DNA of 64,000 bases from Marvania coccoides (Eukaryota > Chlorophyta > Trebouxiophyceae > Chlorellales > Chlorellaceae): contig OY978097.1 in assembly GCA_963854735.1 (NCBI GenBank), forward strand, positions 2,480,001 through 2,544,000, given 5' to 3'. Made by a program: the position numbers and the translations under genes. Shown piece by piece: positions 44,787 through 56,986 of the stretch. Every line of letters starts with the position of its first letter. Positions within the stretch are counted from its first letter, which is position 1. The notes below the pieces were generated by a model. The model was not told the origin of the DNA. It searched no databases and saw only the letters and a program-made list of their open reading frames with translations.

Positions 44787-45465
44787 TTTGCAACTGCCCA
44801 AAACGCTTTGCAATGAATACGTGTAAAGAGCTGGAATGGGTGAGAGACGACAACGCTGGAAGTCGTGTGAATCAAGCTAAAATTGAAAAAAAGAAATAGA
44901 CCGAATGAATGGTTTGAAGATGAAATTAAAAAAATAATTCGTTTGTTTATTTATTCAAAGTTTATTGCTTTCGCTGGTGCTCACAGTTGATGGCTGAAGA
45001 GTTGACGAGTGTTTCTTGAAATATAAAAATGGAAAGATCCTGGTGCTCCGCTGTGGGTTACCAAACCAAGCTCTTTCTTTCCATTTTCATATCAAACTTT
45101 AGACTTCCTCTGCCTATTGGGCGTGCTGGCCTTTCACGGCGTCTGGGTCTTGCATTGATTTTTAAATCGACGAGTGTACTGGCCATTCTATCTGGATCGG
45201 CTCGTCCTGCGCCCCCATGCGCATGCAACTACTCCTGTTGGCGCTCCCCGCCAGATTAGTTTCCTTTATTCCCTTATTTATTATATTAAAGCAAAACGCA
45301 CAATACGAGTGAAAAAAGAAACAAAGAATGTGCACAAAATCAAAAGAATCCGGAGAGGTCTGCGGCAGTTTCATGGGGTTTTGTGCACGCAAGAAAACGC
45401 CCCGATCAAGTTTAAAAAAAAACGAATTCTTTCTTTGGGCAAAATCGAATTTAAGCTCCTCATCC
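44787..45465. other. Spacer, VMP1 promoter and eIF5 3' UTR
   Basis: About 680 AT-rich bases between two minus-strand genes. Short open frames exist on the plus strand but resemble no family. No RNA gene seen. Confidence 0.45.
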
Positions 45466-47060
45466 TCACTCGTCATCATCAGAGTCCTCTTCATCGTCGC
45501 TGGCCTCCTCCAGCCATGTCACGAAGCGCTGCGCCGCTGTGCGCACCGCCTTGGCAGCCTCGGCCGGCACCTCCAACACCGCAGCCGCGCCCTGCTTGTT
45601 AAACCACGCGTGAATGAGGTCCTCCTCCGCCAGATCCGCGTCATACAGCACCTTGAGCACCAGCGACGCCTCTTTGGCGCGCCCAGGCAGCGCCACACCC
45701 AGCAGGTACTCCGCCCCAACCAGCTGAGCCAGCTGCCCCGCAGGGTCCTTGGCGTGGGGCGCCAGCAGCGCCGCGCGCTTCTCGATCGCGCCAGCCACTG
45801 ACTCACCCTCCTCCAGCTCCCCAAACAGCCCCACGTACAGCGCCTTCATGCGAGCAGCTGGGCCTCCTTCCACCGCCTTCACCGCCGCTGCAATCTCCGA
45901 TGCGGGCGCGCCGCGCTCCACCAGAGCCCTGATCCCCGCAGCGGGGTTCTCCAGCGCCAGCTTGGCGGCCTCCTCCGCCAGGCGGGCATCTTCTTCGGCC
46001 TTGGCGGCGGCCTTGGCGGCGGCTGCCGCGGCCGCGGCAGCCTCCTCCGCCCTGCGCTTCTCCTCCCGCTTCTTCGCGGCCTCCCGCTCCGCCTCGACGT
46101 TTCCTTGCGTCACCAGCGCCGCGGTGGCGGCCGACAGCTGCTCTGCGGCCCGCTTTTTCATCGCCTCTTCGCTTGTGTCGGTCATCCAAACAACGTCGCC
46201 CTCATCCTCTTCCTCTTCCTCGTCGACCTCGTCCTCCACATCTTCACCACCTTCCTCGCCGCCCCCATCGCTTCCGCCCTCCTTCTTCTTCTTCTTGCTG
46301 CTGCTCTTCTTCTTGGTCTTCCTGTCCCTGCCGGACGCTGAGCTGTCATCCCCGGCCACCGCAGCCAGCGCCGCGTCCTCCAGCCCCTTCAGCCGCTCCT
46401 TCTCAGCCTTCTTCACCTTCTTTTCGGCCGCGCTGAGCTTGTTCTCGGGCGGGTTCTTCAGGATGAAGCCGTTGAGGCTCAGGCGGGGGTCAACCTCGGA
46501 AACAAAGCCACAGGCCTTGCACTTGAGGTAGATGTTCTCACGCTTGATCTTCACCACCGTCTCGGGGTTACCGCACGAGTAGCACTGCACGTACTTCTTG
46601 ATGAAGGTCTCCAGCAGCTCCGCCAGCTTGCTGGCGTCGTGGGCGCCGTTGACGATCGAAGTGCCAGCCTTCTTGTCGAACTTGGTCTGCGCGCCCAGTT
46701 CGCGGCCGAAGAATTTGAGGGTGTCTGCAGGTGCACGAGCAAAGGAGGTGGGTTGTAAGGGGGGGAGAAATGGGCAAGGAAATAGATTTAGGGAGATTTT
46801 GAACCACTTACACTCGGGAGGGCGGTCCAAGGCCTTGGCGATGTCCACATTGTTGACAACGTTGGTTTTGATGCCGTTGCCGCGCCCCTCAATCTGCAGA
46901 AAGGGGGAAAACGCGAGGAATTTGGGCTCAGACATTGGTCATGTTGAGTTTTCTCTAGACAAATGAGGCTGAAAGCCGCAGAACTCACCCGTGCCACCAG
47001 CTTGGGCATCTTGTAGCGGTAGAACGCATCTCCTGCGTTCTCTCCCCCAATGTTCAGCAT
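45466..47060 (-). CDS. EIF5: Translation initiation factor eIF5
   Basis: Exons 47060-46989, 46893-46812 and 46724-45466 give 470 residues. eIF5 is the GTPase activator for eIF2 and stabilises start-codon choice. The N-terminal domain is nearly textbook: LNIGGENAGDAFYRYKMPKL, IEGRGNGIKTNVVNNVDIAKAL, then KFFGRELGAQTKFD. The four-Cys zinc ribbon follows as CYSCGNPET...LKCKACGF, and FILKNPP closes it. A long Lys/Ala/Glu-rich linker leads to the C-terminal W2/HEAT domain and the acidic-aromatic box WLEEASDDEEDSDDDE. The Arg near residue 15 (FYRYKMPK), needed for GAP activity, is present. Phases agree (CGG|ATT and T|AC). Confidence 0.96.
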
Positions 47061-47744
47061 TTTTGCGAATGTTCAAGTCAAATGTCCGCTGAAACAAGCT
47101 GTTGGGTAGTTCTTCCTGCCGGGGAAGAGCTAAAATGCATATGACTCCGCCTTCAACGTCGTATGGTATGAGCGCTGTGCTGTACTCGTCTTGAATTGTT
47201 GAAGATAAAAATGCGTGCATGAAAAGGAAGACAAAACCTCGGTTGCAGAAACGGCGAACGCCAGGCGACCGTGAAAAAGCTTAGCTTGATTTTGTTTGTT
47301 TAATAATGTGCAAAAACATCTTCCCATTCATGGTCGGCGGAGCATTGCCGTCCAGATTTCCAAAAAGAAAAAGTTAATAGTTGTCAACTGCCTCATGCGC
47401 CATAGCCAAAATCTGGCCGCTAACACCTCGTGGATAACACAAAGCTTGCTGCCATGACTCTGTGAGCTGAGGCTCAGTGTTCAATGTGAGATGACCGAGC
47501 CGCCGTTCCGCCCACGCTCTACTAAATATTTGAAAAAGTGGTCTCCGCTCTACTGTACAGGAGTCCTCTCTTATCAGCTTCCGTGCAACATACTTCGTTC
47601 TGCACGAATTGGAAAAGCCTGGCTCCTACTCTTTCTCAAACTTTCACTATAGATAACATTGCATATCACAGCAGCGACTCGATCCAAAATTCGCGATGTA
47701 TAAAAAAGGCCGGATACAGCACTCAAATAACCACACCCTTCTCG
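47061..47744. other. Spacer, eIF5 promoter and UNC50 3' UTR
   Basis: About 680 bases between two minus-strand genes. No RNA gene or protein family recognised. Confidence 0.45.
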
Positions 47745-48962
47745 TCAGTTGTACTGAAAGTAGAGTCTCAAAAACGTTTTTGTGGGGTTCCAGCCAATGA
47801 GCAGCGTCCCCAGCAGCACAACCACGATGCCCGCCAGAGGGTACAAAAACGTCTCTGGTCGCTCCAAGTAGGGCAGAGCCGCGAACCCCAAAAACAGGAT
47901 GTAGCAGTAGTGGCTGAGCGCGGCGGAGTATAGGAGGGCGGACAGCGCCGCGGCTGGCCGCGAGTCCAGCAACAAAATTGGCGACAGCACTAGCTGAACG
48001 ACTGCATGCAAGAATCGAAAATGAATTCCATCAATCAATAAATAATATAAAAATAAAATACTTTGAAAAAGTTGAAAAAAATCATAGAACGATAAAGAGA
48101 AAAGAAATAAAGAAACTTGCTTCCTAGCGTGACGATTGGGATGACCGCGTTGCAGTGCACGTCAAACGCAAACACCCACTCCACAGACATGTCTGTCTGG
48201 GCCGAGTGGGGGTGCACGGCGCGGCGGTGCAGCCTGTTCGCAATGACCCTGCAAGAGGAAAGCGCAATTGAAAACTTCAACGCCCCTCTACTGCGGCTAA
48301 AAAAGTCGTTAAAAATCCAAAGACCTACCAAAGCACGGTTGCGATGCAGCAACCCAGCCCCAGGTAGTCCACTGCAACTGCTGAGAAGGCCTTGGAGAGC
48401 GCATGCCAGAACGAATCGGCAAAACTGTGATTAAAAAAAAGCGAGAATTTTGGCTGATTTAGCGTTTTTTCTTCTCTTAAAATTCGCAGGAAATGGAAAA
48501 TTCTCAATCCACCACAACGCACATTAGGCCATAGATGAAGGCTAGCACTGCTACGGCAGCGGCTGTCACCGCCACGAATCCTGGATCGTCTCTGGCCCAA
48601 TGGTCCTTCGTCTGCTTGTGATAAGATGTTTGTCGGTACCTGAAGGTGTGTGTAATGACAGCGATGTTCGCATCAAGGGTTTAAAGTACAGCACCGTGCT
48701 GCTACTAGAAGGAAAAAAAATGAGGCGGTGAAGTAACTTACACGGTTTTGGGGGAGACCAGGAGCTGCGCTATCGTCCAAAATGTGTACCTAATACATTT
48801 AAACATCGAAGATCGGCATTAATGGCTTGATTGGAAGGGCGAGAGTAGAAAATGAGAGACTCACTCCCAATCCCACTGACTTGGTTTGAGCAGCCGGCGA
48901 AACCAGATCGCCCCTACCCCTTGCGACCGTCGCTGAGTGTTTGTTGCAGTCACAGGAAGCAT
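47745..48962 (-). CDS. UNC50: UNC-50/GMH1-like Golgi membrane protein
   Basis: Six exons (48962-48865, 48789-48742, 48639-48523, 48424-48329, 48248-48121, 48001-47745) give 247 residues, the family's usual size. UNC-50 is a five-pass Golgi protein needed for receptor trafficking. Landmarks: RLLKPSQWDWEYTFWTIAQLLVSPKTVYRQTSYHKQTKDHWARDDPGF, VDYLGLGCCIATVLW, VEWVFAFDVHCNAV and FLGFAALPYLERPETFLYPLAGIV. The 48-base second exon is real, since the joined frame matches the family. The last intron needs a GC donor (GGAA|GCAAGT) to join IVTLG to IVQLVLSP. The nearest GT would shift the frame. Confidence 0.92.
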
Positions 48963-49710
48963 TGTATCCTAAAATCAATGCGTGCTTGATGAAATAATAT
49001 GTGTTTTTTCAAAAATTGTAAGATCGAGCGAAATTGTCACCGAACGCTTTCATGGACCTCGCAATGCGTTCATTGTATACATTTGTAGATAAATAAATGA
49101 TTTTATGATTGCGAGGGGCAAATAATATGTTTAGAAAAACTGTTTGCTCAGGAAAAAGAATGGTCGTCTTTTTCCCAATCATCCTTCTGACCCATGCCAA
49201 CCTGATTTCATATAGTAAATGGCACAGTGCATAAATGCAGCCCACAGGGAAGGGTCCTCTTCAGGCACCTGCTGCTGCATGGTAGCAAAACTCATTCTGC
49301 CGCACCGTCACCGTCTGTTGTCTTTTTCTTTCTTTCTACGCTCCCGTGTTGCCTTTCTGAGACCTTTATCAATATACCGCTACTAACATTTCAGTTACAA
49401 ATTAAACGGCGGGAAACATAAACAGATTTCGCCTAGAATGTAAATATCCTGACGGAGGAAAAAGAGCTAACAAAACAAGCAGGGAATAAAGGTAATCAGC
49501 TATCAGGAGCTGTGAGTAACGGGGGAAAATGGGGAGCTTGAAGTGGAAAAAATATCGGTTAAAAAGAAGGACTGAAATTGAGGGTATATATCCCAAAAGC
49601 CGGGGGGGGGGGGGGGGCACTAGTTCTTTTCTCCATATTTTCGTTTATAAGTTTGAAGGGAAAATTGGGGGTTGAAGAAATATTGTTCTCTGGGCATATA
49701 TCATCCCGGT
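48963..49710. other. Spacer between UNC50 and the DOMON cluster
   Basis: About 750 AT-rich bases with a 16-base poly-G run (49602-49617). Nothing else recognised. Confidence 0.45.
49602..49617. repeat. Poly-G tract
   Basis: Sixteen consecutive Gs in the spacer just downstream of the first DOMON gene. Confidence 0.9.
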
Positions 49711-52536
49711 TTACACTTCTGCAGATTTTTTGGCGGCGAAAATGGACCGACCCTCAATTTCTTCTGCAGCATCTGACTCTCCATCATGACTCTCCTCGTA
49801 CATAGCTTGTGTAGGAGAGGAAGGGGCATGCATCTCAAGCGCCATATCTACCGATTTCTGCGGCAGCACCTGCTTCTTCTCACGATAGTTCACGACCTGC
49901 AGAAAAAGCATAAGCATTTTTGTTAAGACCTGAAAATATAGCAAAAGTGGTGTTTCTAAATAAAGAATATTCAGCGTGAAACGAACCTCCATAAATACTG
50001 CAATTCCAACCACTACAGCCAGAATGGCAGAGTACACCGCCCAGGCCCAGGCCCCCAGTACCGCCACGTTAATAATGCCGTAATAAATGTTGGCAATGGC
50101 GCACATAGCCGCCGCTCTGCCCACCCATGAGTGCACGAAGAACCACGCCGCGCGGTACTTGTCTCCTTTGCAGCGGCGCACGAACTTGAAGAGCGACGCC
50201 ATTTGTAGGAAACCAAGAATCGTTGCAGAAGTGCCCAGGTCTCGGTGCACTGGGTGTTCGGTTTCCCAGAAGCCGAGGTTGGCGCTGAAACCCAGGCCAA
50301 AGCCGATGACGGCCAGGAAGAACCCAAACGCGGCCAGTCCGCGGTGCAGCTGAAACCACAGCGCGTTTTTCGCCAATCGCTCCTTGAAGTAGCGTGCCTG
50401 CAAAATGGCCACGGGGACGAGCACGCCCCACCCGATGGTGGCCAGCCACATGTGCGCGGTGGTGACAGCGCCGCCGAAGCTGATTTGGGGCTGAATTTCT
50501 CCGCCCGCTGCTCCTGCCCTGCCTTCCGTCAGATCCAGATAGCCGTCGGCGTAGGTGGCAGCGGTGTGCGGGATAAGGGAGCCCGCAGAGTTGACGCCCC
50601 CAATGGCGTAGATCAGAGGGAACGCGGTCAAGCTGAACACTTCAGAGTCTCCGCCGTCTTCATTTTCATGGTCGCCATTGTCTTCCTCTCCGTCTGCCAA
50701 CAGACTGCGGCGGCGGCGGGCCACCATACCCTTCATTTTCATCTCAAACCGCCCCACCATCAGCCCATTGGCGTCCCTGCTAGCCACCAGGTCTGTCATT
50801 CCGTGCCCGTTGTCTGGCTCAACGTCGCTCCGCTCCGTCCCGCTCAAATAATACTCAAGGATGCTCGCGCCAGGGGGGCAAGCAGAGCACGTTTGCAGGA
50901 TGACAGCCCCGCCCTCCATCTCCCCCGCCTCCTCGGCAAAGCCCACCGACACCCAGCCATCGTAAGTTGTGCTGAGCGCCATCGAGAGAATGTCGCTGCC
51001 GGGGTTTTGAGGGTCGTCGTCCAGGCTCCAGTACACCCTGAAGTTGGAGTCGCGGCCGAAGCCGACGTCGTAGCAGGCGCGGTAGGAGGTCGTGGTGCCA
51101 CCAATGGCGATGCTGCAGGGGGTGGCGTTGACTTCTACAGCAGTGTCGCTGGTGGAGCTGCCAGCCGCGGGGACAAGGCTAGATCGAAGAGCCATGGTGG
51201 AGGTCCCGAACTTGCTCTCCGCATCGCTGTGGCCGGACAGGAAATCCCCAAGGGCGATGCGGCCGTTTGTGGCGTAAATGTAGTTGATGGGGTTGTTAGT
51301 CAGCTCGCTGGGGGGCTTGTCCAGTTGGAACTGCATCACCGCCACGAGGGCGCCGTCGGCAGCTTTGGAAGCAGCCGCGTTCTCCAGCTTCAGCGTGCCA
51401 TTTGCATCGTTGACTTCATTGGCAAAATAACCGGGGAGTTTGTATCCTCCAACGACTGGGCCGAATTCTAAGGTGTCAGCAATGATGACTGCGTCAGATC
51501 CCACCATTTTGCCGTCTTTTGAGACCCCGAAGCCAGCCCAGCCTTTGGAAACCGCACGGAGACCGGCTTTGAACAAGGTTCCCGACTTTGAGGCCTCAAG
51601 GGTGTAGTAGCTGCATGAAACAAAGAAGGGAACAAAGAATATATAAAATACGATAATAACATTGGAATTTAAAGATAAATTGAAGCGAGAATGAAGGGCT
51701 AACTTATTGTTTTCGAAAAACGAAAATCACCTGCCAAACGGCAACTTACAGAACAACGTCAGGGGTGGCCAACGGCTCACAGGCGTCAAACGAGTAGGAT
51801 TTCCCAGCCACCTCCAGCTCGCACCCCTCCAGGGAGGGGAGCGGCGCGCTGGTGGTCCCCTCACTGCCCTTGAACGTCATTTGGGCGGCACTGTATTCGC
51901 CGCCATTGTGGCCCACCAGAAGGTCGTCTTCCCCCAGCCTGCCGTTGAGCACGTAGATGTAGGTGCTGGGCACAGTCTCCAGCTCCGAGATTGACTTGTC
52001 CAGCTCTACTGCAAAGAAAGCAACGAGTGCGCCATCGCCGTCCTTGCCAGCAGCCGCATTTTTAAGCTCGAATGCCCCTTTATTGGCATTGATGTCGGTT
52101 GACATTGTCGAATTCAAGTAATATCCTTCTACTGTGGGGCCATTGGCCTGCGTGTCCGCGAGAATGATCGTAGAGGAGCCCACCATTTTGCCGACGGGAG
52201 AGAAGCCAAAGGCAGCCCACCCTGATGTCACAGCGCGCATCCCGCCTTTGAAAAGAGTCTTGCCTGCTACCCCAGCGGACTCCAGCGTCCTACACTCAAA
52301 TATAAAGAGAAGGGACGGCGGAGCGTTTGATTGAGCGCGAGAGCACATTAAACAATTAACCACAATATTCGGCGTACTGCTCACCAGTAGAGCATCAATT
52401 CTTCCTTTGGGGCTGTTGCACAATTGCTGAAAGTAGTCGTCACCTCTCCCACAGTGAGCTGGCAGCTGTTTTGTGCAGCGGCGGCACCCACCAACCAAAG
52501 GGCAAGCCCCAGGTAGATTAATGGGCTGGTTCTCAT
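49711..52536 (-). CDS. Secreted-side triple DOMON protein fused to cytochrome b561
   Basis: Exons 52536-52385, 52289-51750, 51610-49987 and 49896-49711 give 833 residues. A signal peptide (LGLALWLVGAAAAQN) is followed by three DOMON modules. Each of modules 1 and 2 has GKMVGS with a Met and a later GH (LLVGHNGG, FLSGHSDA). Module 3 has GEMEGGAV and LIPHTA. This Met/His pair is the heme-b ligand set known from AIR12 and cellobiose dehydrogenase. A cytochrome b561 membrane domain follows with four His: TTAHMW, QLHRGL, PVHRDLG and FVHSWVG, then a cytosolic tail. Such proteins carry electrons across membranes. Junction phases agree (TG|G, CT|C and phase 0); the last, 90-base intron is open in frame. 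Donors and acceptors are unknown. Confidence 0.9.
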
Positions 52537-53678
52537 TGAAGACGCGATTTTCCTAAGAATAATTCAATTAAAGTTGAGAGCATGCAGAGCCGCTGGCATT
52601 AATAAAAAAGGGGGGGATTAATATAAAAAATAAATTCAAATATTTGATACGCGCGCTGCCCTGCTGTTCATAAAACCATGTTAATTGTGGGCAAATGTTT
52701 GTTTTAGAATGCGAGGTACGCGGTTGTCCGCTCTTGGCAGCAATTGTGACACTACAGCAGGGTTTGGGGTTTAGTTAAGAAATGAAATAACGGCAGCTCT
52801 TTTCTCTCTGTTACAACTACAATAAAGCCATGTGTTGATAAAGAGCCTATGAGCAACTGTGAATGCAGGCCACAAGGAGCAATGTTTTTTTGTATATTTT
52901 GTAGGAGCAATGTCTTTTTATATGTCACCGCCCGCCGCGACAAAACTCTGGAATGGGGGGGGGGCTATCGTGCAAATATCCAGGCGCAATAAATGTAGCA
53001 AACATTTTTTGTAAGACTGAAATATGTAGAAACAGCCATTGGATGACGCCTGAGCAACGTTGGCATTATCTCAGGTTAAAAAAATAAAAAAATAAAAAAG
53101 TGGCGCTCGCTATCATGCATTGGCCCTTTATTCCTCAGTTCCGCATATTGCAACATTGGGAAAGCTTAACGCCCAAATTTCACCGTTTCCCCACCGAAAA
53201 AGCAGCACCCATGTTTGGTTTTTTTATTTTAAAGAAGTTGGGGTAACCTAACTCTTTTCTCTCTTTTCTTTACAAATGTGGAGTATGGTGGAAGTACTGG
53301 TGCAGAAGTACTAATGAATGGGATTGATTTATGTGTTTCTAATATCTGCGTATAAACAGGATGGCTTTCATTAGCGCCTAAGTGGGAAAATTAGCGCCAT
53401 GGTGGGTTCAGTAAGGAGGCATAAATTTATAGACGTAATGGATGGAAGCATGCACTTAAGAAAGATATAGCTGCGATAGGTAATAAAAGAATACGCATTT
53501 TATGGGTGCCAAGAAAGAAAAATATGATCCTTAAAATAAAAAGGACAGCGTATTTGAAAAATGAGAGAGGGAAAAAACTAATGGGGAAAAAAACAGTGGA
53601 AAGAGACACAATTCCATAATACTAACATGCTTAATTGATGCCATTATCAGTTCAATTAGATTAAAGAATGTAGTTTAA
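52537..53678. other. Long spacer within the DOMON cluster
   Basis: About 1.1 kb, strongly AT-rich. It has a short direct repeat (ggagcaatgt at about 52876 and 52904, each followed by a T run) and two copies of ttagcgcc near 53371 and 53391. No coding or RNA feature recognised. Confidence 0.45.
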
Positions 53679-54543
53679 TTAGAAGAGGAAATGCAGGCAA
53701 GCCACCAGGGAGCCAAGCATGGCGGTCGCAGGAAAGGCAGGAGCGGGACTGCCGCTCGATCCCGGAGAAGGCGGTGACTGCGCAGGGGCTGGAGTAGGCG
53801 AGCCTTCTTCAGTCACGGGACTGGAGGGCGATGAAGGAGTAGCTGGGGAGACAGGGGCGGCGGTGGCCTTCAGCGTCAGATTCCTGGCGCCGAACTCTCC
53901 GTTGAGGTGGCCACGGAGGAAGTCCCCTGCAAAACATGTAAAAATTACATTCATTTGACTAAGTGAATAAAAGTAAACTTTGAACTCGCTGCAATTTGAA
54001 GAATAACAGTATGGAAAGATGTGATAATCGATACCGACCTGCAGCAACGGTGCCATCCAAAACGTAGATGTAGTTTGTGGGCGCTTGCGTCATTTCTTCC
54101 AGTGTTTCAGCCAATTCCGCCGTCCATACGCCAACCAACGCCCCCCCTTCATCTTTCCCAGCAGCCGCCTCAGTGATGGGGAAAGTTCCGTTGGCGGCGT
54201 TGACATCAGTCTGAAAGTAGGAAGTCAGAAGATAGCCCCCGATTTGGGGTCCAGCGGCTTGAGTATCAACAACGAGCACAGCTTGCCCGCCCATCATCGA
54301 GCCGTTCTTCGAGAGGCCCCAGGCTGCGAATCCAGTGGACACCGCACGGAACCCGCCCTTGAACAGCGTGCCACCCTGCTCTGAGGACGAGAGCGTATAA
54401 TATAGCACCATTCTTTCGCTTGGTGCACCTTCGCAATTTTCGAATGTGTGTGAAACGTCTCCAACGGTAAGCTGGCAGTTCTCGGCGAATGTAGTGAACA
54501 TAACCAGGCTGAAGATGACAACAGCGAGCGTGAATCGCATCAT
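53679..54543 (-). CDS. Single-DOMON secreted protein, probably GPI-anchored (AIR12-like)
   Basis: Exons 54543-54039 and 53926-53679 give 250 residues. It has a signal peptide (LAVVIFSLVMFTTFAEN), one DOMON module with CQLTVGDVSHTFENC, FKGGFRAVSTGFAAWGLS, a GSMMGG Met and a RGHLNGE His, then a Pro/Ser linker. It ends in a hydrophobic run (PATAMLGSLVACLHFLF) right at the stop, as in GPI-anchor signals. The organisation equals plant AIR12, a GPI-linked heme-b protein. It is most similar in wording to module 1 of the b561 fusion next door (FKGGxRAV, AAAGKDxxGALV, YIYVLxG), so the two likely arose by duplication. Heme binding is inferred. Confidence 0.87.
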
Positions 54544-55674
54544 ATCGGAATTTTAGTTATTGAGATGCAGATAAACAAACAAAGTTTGAAAAATCGCTGG
54601 GAACCACACTGCTTAGAGAGCTCAAAGGGTTTAGGAAAATATTTTGAAACCAGTAATATGCTGTGAGGATGGCGCAGCGTTTTCCCTGGCGTCTTCTTCG
54701 GTGTCTCCTTTCTTTTTCTTTTTTGAAGAAAGGTTTTGCAGGGGCATGCAAGTAAAGTTGCAGGGACCGGGTCCTGGGCCCAGCGCTGGTGCATCAGCGC
54801 AATATAAGCCTCCAAAGATGCCTTAGGCATTTCAGGGCCGAAGCCAGGGAGCTCAGGAAGGGCAGCTGCAGGCGCTCGCCTCCCACTACCTTCACAGGGA
54901 TTGAAAAATGGGTTCACGTCCTCCCACGGCAGCCTCCAGATGAGCAGCTTCCACATACAAACACCAGGCAGCCTCGAACTTGTACGGGGGAGGGGCAGTG
55001 CTGCACTCTGAGCAGCAGTACTATCACACCAACCGCCATTGGAACAGGTGGTCTACACCACGCCTCTCTCTTTGGCATGGCCATCGTCTCATACCATGCA
55101 GGTATTGCTTCTAAGGGGGCTCATGCTGTCCGTCCCCCTATGCTGGCAGAGGCTCAATTTGGCAGGCACGACTGACTCCAGACAAGCTCTTGCCCTTATT
55201 CCCACGAAAATGAGGTACGGCGTGGAGATGTTCCATTGTGGTGTGTGCATGAGGGGCCAAAGATTCATGTCTCATGTATTGCTCGAGGAACTTTGGCAAT
55301 ACGAATCCATAAGCTTGCTCTCCGCGTTTTATCTTGAATGGAGTTTAATAAAAGACAAAGGGCAAAGGGCAACGTGAAAAACAATGTGAAGCCCCATCAC
55401 CAATTGTTCGTTCAATGCTAAAATAAATGAGAATGCCTATAAGATCGCCTATGACACGCAGAAGAAGAAAATTATAACTAGGAATCAGTCCAAGATCAAT
55501 AATGCCTTATCAACATGAATAGTGGAAATAAATATTGTTAGTAACGGACAAACGGGGGGAAAGGCTCAAATTGGGCCGAGAACTTGGAACATCGGGGATC
55601 ACAAATAAATGACGAAACGTTGCATTATAAAAAGCCTTCTGAGAAGGGAGGTTAGAGTATACTAGGGGATCTCC
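54544..55674. other. Spacer with kinase relic between DOMON genes
   Basis: About 1.1 kb. It holds a decayed kinase fragment (54757-54956). The stretch 54957-55380 has a more GC-balanced, exon-like composition but no open family-like frame, and may be more of the same relic. The rest is AT-rich. Confidence 0.4.
54757..54956 (-). pseudogene. Relic of a TKL-type kinase C-lobe
   Basis: The minus-strand frame reads MWKLLIWRLPWEDV, then a degenerate stretch, LPELPGF, and LEAYIALMHQRWAQDP. These match, in order, the ankyrin kinase of this window (ELLVWRVPWYDY, LPGPDNE, GAYIALMQKCWAQLPEDRP). The matching region stops where RP should follow, the frame then runs into low-complexity sequence, and no catalytic loop or glycine loop is visible upstream. 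It is best read as a degraded duplicate fragment. An intact gene with many unseen introns is less likely. Confidence 0.55.
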
Positions 55675-56534
55675 TTAGAAGAGGGCAGCCAGGGCCACCA
55701 TGACGGGCGCAGCAATGGCGGCCATGAAGTAGGTGGACACGGCGCTGGAGGGGGTGGGGGCAGGGGCGGGAACCGGGGCGGCAGCGCCGCTTGCCTTCAA
55801 AACAAGGGTGCCGGACCCGGCCATGCCCTTGGCGTGGCCGGCGAGCTCGCCGGCATCGTTCAGAGAGCCGTTGACGGCAAAAATGTAGGTGGTGGGCAGG
55901 GCGGCGGGCAGGAGGGGCAGCTCGGCAGAGAAAAAGGCAACCAGGGAGTCGCCATCGGCAGCCGCAGCGGTGTCGGTCAGGGGGAAGGTGCCCTTGGCCG
56001 CGCGCACCACGATGGGATCCTGAAGAATTTACGCAAAAAAAGAGATGAGCGTTGAGATTGTATGGAGTGAAAAAGGCGGGAACAAGAAAAGTACTCAAAA
56101 AAAAGAGGGGACGACAAGAAAAGTATAATAATTGGGGCAATATATTAAGTCATCCCCCTTGGGGTCTTTGTTTTGTTTTGTTTTTGTAAAAGGAGGGAAT
56201 GACAAGAGAAAAGCACCTTGGACGCGATCTTGTAGCCGTCAGCGGACGTCGCAGTGACAACCACGGTGTCGCTCGGGCCCATCTTTCCGGTGGGAGACCA
56301 GCCAAAAGCTGTAAAGCCGGCGGTGTTGGTGGTGGACTTGAGCCCGCCCACGAACATGGAGCCGGTCGCTGTGGCTTCGAGGGTGTAGTAGAGCATCATG
56401 TAGTCGTTGAGCTCGACGCAGTTGTCGAAGGTGGAAGATTTGCTGCCCACTGTCAGGGAGCAGGTGGTCTGGGCGCGGGCAACGCCAAGGGCGAGGGCGA
56501 CGAGGACAAGCCTCACAATCATGGAGGAGTTCAT
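55675..56534 (-). CDS. Single-DOMON secreted protein, probably GPI-anchored
   Basis: Exons 56534-56217 and 56019-55675 give 220 residues. It starts with a signal peptide (VRLVLVALALGVARAQ). It has a DOMON module with CSLTVGSKSSTFDNC, MMLYYTLEA, GWSPTGKMGPSD (Met) and LAGHAKGM (His), then an Ala/Pro linker. It ends in a hydrophobic tail (YFMAAIAAPVMVALAALF) at the stop, typical of GPI signals. The third member of the tandem set, with the same strand, exon plan and CxLTVG...C opening as its neighbours. The intron is phase 0 (AAG|GAT). Heme binding and anchoring are inferred from motifs. Confidence 0.87.
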
Positions 56535-56986
56535 AGTGAAAGAGGGTTTGGATTGGGAAATAAATGTGGAAGAGAATTAAAAAAAATGTTAAAAATGTTT
56601 TGATTAGAAGTGATCGAGGGGGTACGGCGAGAAAAAAATATGCAGGTAACCTCAGTGCAAACAGTTCAGCAGTTTGAATGAGAAAAAAGATGGCGCCAGA
56701 GAATAAATTGGATGACCTACAACTCTCACTCGAGAGAGATTCGCGCGATTTGTTTCTTTAACAATACTTTGTCTGAGTCGGCCGTTGACTAAAATTGTAC
56801 CGCATGTTTAAAATCTCGGGTATTCTCATTTTGCATTAACATGCGCGTTGTGTACAGGACAGACTCCTTGAACGTGCCTAGTTCTTGTCTGCCGAGTCCG
56901 GGAACCGTTTCTTTCTCCCACCAAAAGAGTCTTCTCCCTCGCAAAGACCGCCATCCCCCCCTATCGAACGCGTTTAAACAAATTCT
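56535..56986. other. Spacer, DOMON promoter and GST 3' UTR
   Basis: AT-rich at the DOMON side. No RNA or coding feature recognised. Confidence 0.45.

Noticed and set aside
53160..53420. Spacer direct repeats (ttagcgcc) as a possible E2F-like promoter
   Set aside because: Only two short copies, no matching consensus and no gene start close by.
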